Positions 60,193 through 64,000 of a stretch of DNA of 64,000 bases are shown piece by piece; position 1 is the stretch's first letter, and each line of letters starts with the position of its first letter. The DNA lies in assembly GCA_954871525.1 (NCBI GenBank), contig OX940870.1, forward strand, positions 9,269,501 to 9,333,500, in the 5' to 3' direction. The notes under the pieces were generated by a model. That model worked only from the letters and a program-made list of their open reading frames with translations, was not told where the DNA came from and did not search any database. Origin of the DNA: Parietaria judaica. Its lineage: Eukaryota > Streptophyta > Magnoliopsida > Rosales > Urticaceae. The position numbers were made by a program, and so were the translations under genes.

Positions 60193-61685
60193 ACTTTATA
60201 ACGTCATCAAATGATTTAATGTAAAAGAGAAGTAAAATAATAATTGTAAATATATCGAATTCAAAGCTCGTGATTAACAAATAAAAAGTAAAAACTAGAT
60301 AAAATAAATACAATAAAAGAAAAAATTATTTGTTGTTTCATAAAGTAATAGCAAATAATATGCCCTATCAAGTTTTTTGTGAGAATGCCAAGTCCCTATC
60401 AACTATCAAGTTTCCCATGGGTCAATTTTTTCAGGTAAAATGTAGCAAACAAAAAAGCTAAGTATTGATGTGTATATGTAATATTGTAATATATGTATAA
60501 TAATTATGACGTCGACTATACACGTGTGCATAACGTGGCAATGCTAAATTGTTTTTCAATCAAGTGAAGGTTTTTTTTTTTTTTTGTCGATTTTTCTGAA
60601 TAATTTAGAACTGTAGAAATATATTCTGCTATATATATTGTTCCGGGAAAATATATGAAAATGATTGTACATACATACATCACAATAATATAAGTATATA
60701 ACTAACTTTTTTAGTTATTGTATCAATGAACATAACGATATTATCATGCACAAATATTATTTGCCTAATTACTGCTTATTATTTAAGGGTTTATCACAAT
60801 ATTATGTTATGTTTGATGCAAATATTAAATGGGTGAGTAATTGTTTTAAACTACTATAGATGAACATAAATTATCCCATGCAACGAACCTATATTTAATT
60901 GTTAAAAATATGAATTTAGAAACATATACACTCATATTGAATGACCAATGTCATTAATCGTGCAATATAATGGGTTGAAGACTTTGAATATACAACAGGA
61001 ATATATACATATATATATATATTTATGAGCGTGCATTGCCCATAACAAAGCACCACGGAATTAAAATTATAAAAAGACAAACATTAGTAGAAGCATTCTT
61101 GTACGCGTTGCTAAGATCCAATGAGGCCACAACTAGCCCATGCTTGTTGTAGCTCTATCATTTAATTTAATTTAATTTAATTTAATTTATGCATTATCAT
61201 ATCATGACACTATTTTATTTCATTTTACATTGACATTTAAGTAGGACATTCACTAAATTATTTCATTCAGCAGACAGAATGAAGTGTAACCCATTAATAT
61301 TGTATCACCTTCCATGCACTTGGCTCGTAATTTATTTTAAATTAATTTTCATACCCTAATGCATGACCAAGTCTACATATATGGTTTACACTAAATTTGA
61401 GCTGGGTTCTGAGATCTTCTTAATTATCAATGAAAGATCATGAGAATTTGTAGGGTTTTGTTGATACATAAGAAGAAATAAGATATTTATTGTTCACTGT
61501 GATGAAATATTGGAGAAGAAATTTAAATAAATGATGTAACCGTGCAGAGAAATGGGTACCGATTAATATAAATAGCTGGCCATTCATGCCCAATATCTAG
61601 GTATCTACCTGTATCGAATCCAAGATTTTTTTGTATTTGGCTGTTTATAGACTATATAGTATACAAATTATACCTTCTCGGCGTT
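60193..61685. other. Intergenic spacer
   Basis: AT-rich. It contains a TTTAA pentamer repeat at about 61162-61188 and a TA run near 61008-61021. No gene seen. Confidence 0.5.
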
Positions 61686-61689
61686 CTCG

Positions 61690-62179
61690 CATGGGGAGCA
61701 AAAGAAACCGTAAATCAATTTTTTATTATTATCAAAAATCGATCAAATCGATATTGATTAGGTTAAAACATGGTTTTCTGTTTTAATGTGAAACCGCAAC
61801 GCTTACCATGTTTTTACCGCTTTAACTAAAGTCTAAATCTAATATTATATTTTAATATTTTTTCTATTGACCATACCTATCAACGCGTCAAAAAATATAT
61901 TATTCGCTAGTCTCTCCGTGTAATATTAGTGTTTAGCAGTTTATATATGTGTAATTATGTAATATTATTACTCAGTTTATGTACATGTGGATGTTAAAAG
62001 CGTAAATGCGGGCTAAAATCTGATATTACCGCAATCGAACACTGAATACCAATTGTACAGTAAATGTTGTTTTCATTTTTAAAAATATGATATTCGGTTA
62101 ACATTTTTAAAATATCAAAATGTAATATTCAATTTGCTATTTGTCAAAAATTACACAGAATACCCATTTTTTCACCCCT
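61690..62179. mobile_element. Possible hAT-like element, CACCCCT end
   Basis: The right end ATTTTTTCACCCCT matches the terminal motif of the group at 34.9, 40.3, 52.4 and 62.5 kb. A possible left end GGGGAGCAAAAGAAACCG starts near 61693. Interior motifs ATTACCGC and AAACCGCAACGC resemble subterminal repeats. TSD unclear. Confidence 0.4.
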
Positions 62180-62529
62180 ACCATCTCATATCTCATTCAC
62201 GGTTCACCCAAGACAGTCATACGAACAACAAAAAAATATATCCATATGACTTCCCAAGAAATATGACTATCCATATTCTTGTTTACTTTTGTAAACTCAT
62301 GTTTTGAAATTTTATCTCCTTAATTTAGCAAACTTAATTGTTTATGATTTTCAAGATTATTATTATCATAATTATTATTATTATTATTGTTATTATTTTG
62401 TTCTTTTTTCATTTCCGGATTTGGAATTTTTTTTTTTTTCCATTTAATCAAGTGCACATGTAGAATATAAACTTTTGAATTGTCGAAAGTCTATTTCAGG
62501 AAAAAAAAAGTTGACAAGTCTCAAACCAT
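62180..62529. other. Intergenic spacer
   Basis: AT-rich with an imperfect (ATT)n run near 62355-62397. No gene seen. Confidence 0.5.
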
Positions 62530-62537
62530 ACAAATTA

Positions 62538-63234
62538 TTAGGGGTGCAAATAAAACCCGAAAACCGGGTAAAAACCCGAATCCGTATCCGTATCCGAATT
62601 TAAAACCCGAATCCGAATCCGAATCCGGAATTCGGATCCGGGTACCCGGTACCCGGTTTAAAACCGGGTTCGGGTACCGGGTAGTGAAATCTTAAAAACC
62701 GGGTACCCGGTACCCGGTTTAATACCCGGTTTATTTAATTTTTATTTATTTTTTAAATAATTTAGGGTTAGGGCTCGACACTCATCTCTCATTTTCATTT
62801 CTCATTTTAGGGTTTCATTAAAATATTTTTTTAATTTTTGATGCGCGGACGGTGAAATTATGATGGAAAGCCGGAGGAACTCGAAGTGCTTTATCATATA
62901 TTTTTTTAATGCATTTTAAATTTTAGACAATGGATGCATGTTTTTTTTTTTATGTACGAGACATGTGTAATGTTTATTTTGAGATAATTTAGTTTTTCTA
63001 AAAAAATAAATAAAACGGATCCGGGTAAAAACTCGGATCCGGTTGAAAATCCGAACTTGGTTTCCAAACCGGGTACCGGGTACTAAAACCGGGTACCAAT
63101 TTTCAACTACCCGAAAATTCGGGTACCCGGATTTCGGGTACCGGGTACCGGGTAGTAAATTTCAACTACCCGGAAACCGGGTCCGGGTACCGGGTACTTC
63201 AAAAAAACTGGGTACCCGACCCGGTTTCACCCCT
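62538..63234. mobile_element. Non-autonomous hAT element, AGGGGTG...CACCCCT group
   Basis: Begins TTAGGGGTGCAAATAAAACC and ends GGTTTCACCCCT. An 8-bp duplication ACAAATTA lies at 62530-62537 and 63235-63242. Subterminal zones are almost entirely GGGTACCGGGTA, CCGAATCC and GGATCCGG-type repeats. Length 697 bp, no coding capacity. The GC-rich repeats give spurious open frames at both ends. Confidence 0.92.
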
Positions 63235-63451
63235 ACAAATTATATGATTTTTCTTCTTTTAAATATGCACAATTTTATGAATTTTCCTTTCTTTTGAAGG
63301 AAGAGTCTTTCTGTTGAAGTAATACACACGTCAATTAGCAGTCCCAGGGCCATTCTTACGGCTTTGTGCAGCCCATGGCACATCGTGGGCTTTTCTTTTT
63401 CAACATCCAAATAAGACAACTTTATAGCTTACAACAAGACGGAATTATGGT

Positions 63452-63530
63452 CCCCGCCTTGCTCTAGTGGTCGACGCTACGGAAAACCTCACATCTCGGT
63501 TCAAACTCCGACACTAGCCTGCTGATTAAC
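63452..63530 (+). mobile_element. tRNA-derived SINE-like fragment
   Basis: TTGCTCTAGTGGTC (63459-63472) resembles a Pol III box A and GGTTCAAACTCC (63498-63509) a box B, about 30 bp apart as in a tRNA head. The sequence does not fold into a full tRNA cloverleaf and continues without a clear tail, so a SINE head or tRNA relic is the best reading. Confidence 0.45.
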
Positions 63531-63916
63531 GCATTTTTCCGAAGAAGGATTCACGGAAAGCCCAAAAATGTGCGACCGAGAAGAAGAAAACAAAGCGAAA
63601 CAAAGAAATATACATGCCTTGCTGAAAAAAGACAAATTTTTTCTTGCAAATTTTTTTGCCAATGAACAAATATACCAGTAATACTTTTGATTTTAAACAA
63701 AAAAGTGAGTAGATAAAAATAATTTTGCTTGTTATATAAGCATCATGAAACTAAATTGTATCTCAGAATATAACCGACTTATTTCTTCTTATTGCTCTCG
63801 GATCTTCTATCTACTAAACTCTTAGTCTTAACCAAATCACTTTTATATAATTTTTGAGGCATATTTTCTCGATAATAGCTTGTACCATTTACAGCACTGA
63901 CGCTCTCAGGCTCAGC

Positions 63917-64000
63917 TCAGTCATTTGCAACCAAAACATCCTGCGAAGAGCCGCTGTCCAGTTTCTTGACGCGCAATCTACTCAGTGGAGGAAGGTCTTT
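63917..64000 (-). CDS. Possible C-terminal end of a gene cut by the window edge
   Basis: Reading leftwards from the window end, 27 codons run open (LPPLSRLRVKKLDSGSSQDV, then LVAND) to a TGA at 63917-63919. The composition looks protein-like in otherwise AT-rich DNA, and the sequence beyond the stop becomes AT-rich as a 3' UTR would. I do not recognise the protein. The true exon would continue past 64000. Confidence 0.35.
   Translation of the reverse strand, partial: KDLPPLSRLRVKKLDSGSSQDVLVAND

Noticed and set aside
59774..60214. 146-codon plus frame in the hAT-like element
   Set aside because: It spans the snRNA-type promoter block and AATTTCGC repeats and ends beyond the element; no transposase motif.
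1..64000. CRISPR arrays, bacterial operons, phage or organellar DNA
   Set aside because: Spliced genes, plant transposons and a plant microRNA identify nuclear plant DNA; no repeat-spacer array or prokaryotic gene layout is present.

Overview
This is an AT-rich window of plant nuclear DNA, almost certainly from a eudicot. Genes are split by short GT-AG introns, there are TATAAATA promoters, a canonical miR156 hairpin, and intergenic space filled with LTR, hAT-like and MULE-like debris. Nothing in it is bacterial, viral or organellar. The species cannot be named from the sequence.

Layout. From 1 to 3.9 kb there is no intact gene, only an RNase H-like relic at the left edge. A MIR156 gene lies on the minus strand with its hairpin at 4.06-4.16 kb. 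From 4.4 to 20.4 kb there is gene-poor DNA: MITE-like inverted-repeat elements, an 8-bp-TSD hAT element at 9.2 kb, a gypsy-type LTR relic with a duplicated promoter at 12.2-13.0 kb, an isolated kinase exon at 16.6 kb and a solo copia-type LTR at 18.6-19.1 kb. A 14-exon PDS5C-like cohesin cofactor gene is on the minus strand at 20.4-25.9 kb. From 26 to 37 kb lies a transposon nest: a 960-bp near-perfect palindrome, several hAT elements, a MULE-like element and a solo LTR. Part of the nest was inserted into a decayed second copy of the 3' end of DPH2. The intact DPH2 (10 exons, plus) is at 37.1-39.8 kb and SDF2 (6 exons, plus) at 41.9-44.0 kb. From 44 to 54 kb there is mostly decayed repeat DNA with a 1.7-kb gypsy-type solo LTR. 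An armadillo-repeat gene (2 exons, minus) is at 54.4-56.1 kb. From 56 to 64 kb there are more hAT-like elements and possibly the last codons of another minus-strand gene at the right edge.

How the genes relate. They are independent housekeeping or developmental genes, not a pathway: a microRNA controlling SPL factors, a sister-chromatid cohesion cofactor, a diphthamide synthase subunit, an ER quality-control protein and an ARM-repeat protein. From memory, MIR156, PDS5C, SDF2 and this type of ARM gene are also neighbours in two duplicated Arabidopsis segments (around AT2G25095-AT2G25130 and AT4G31877-AT4G31890). The window therefore looks like the unduplicated ancestral block, stretched by transposons. 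Exon models were built by eye from splice signals and reading-frame continuity.
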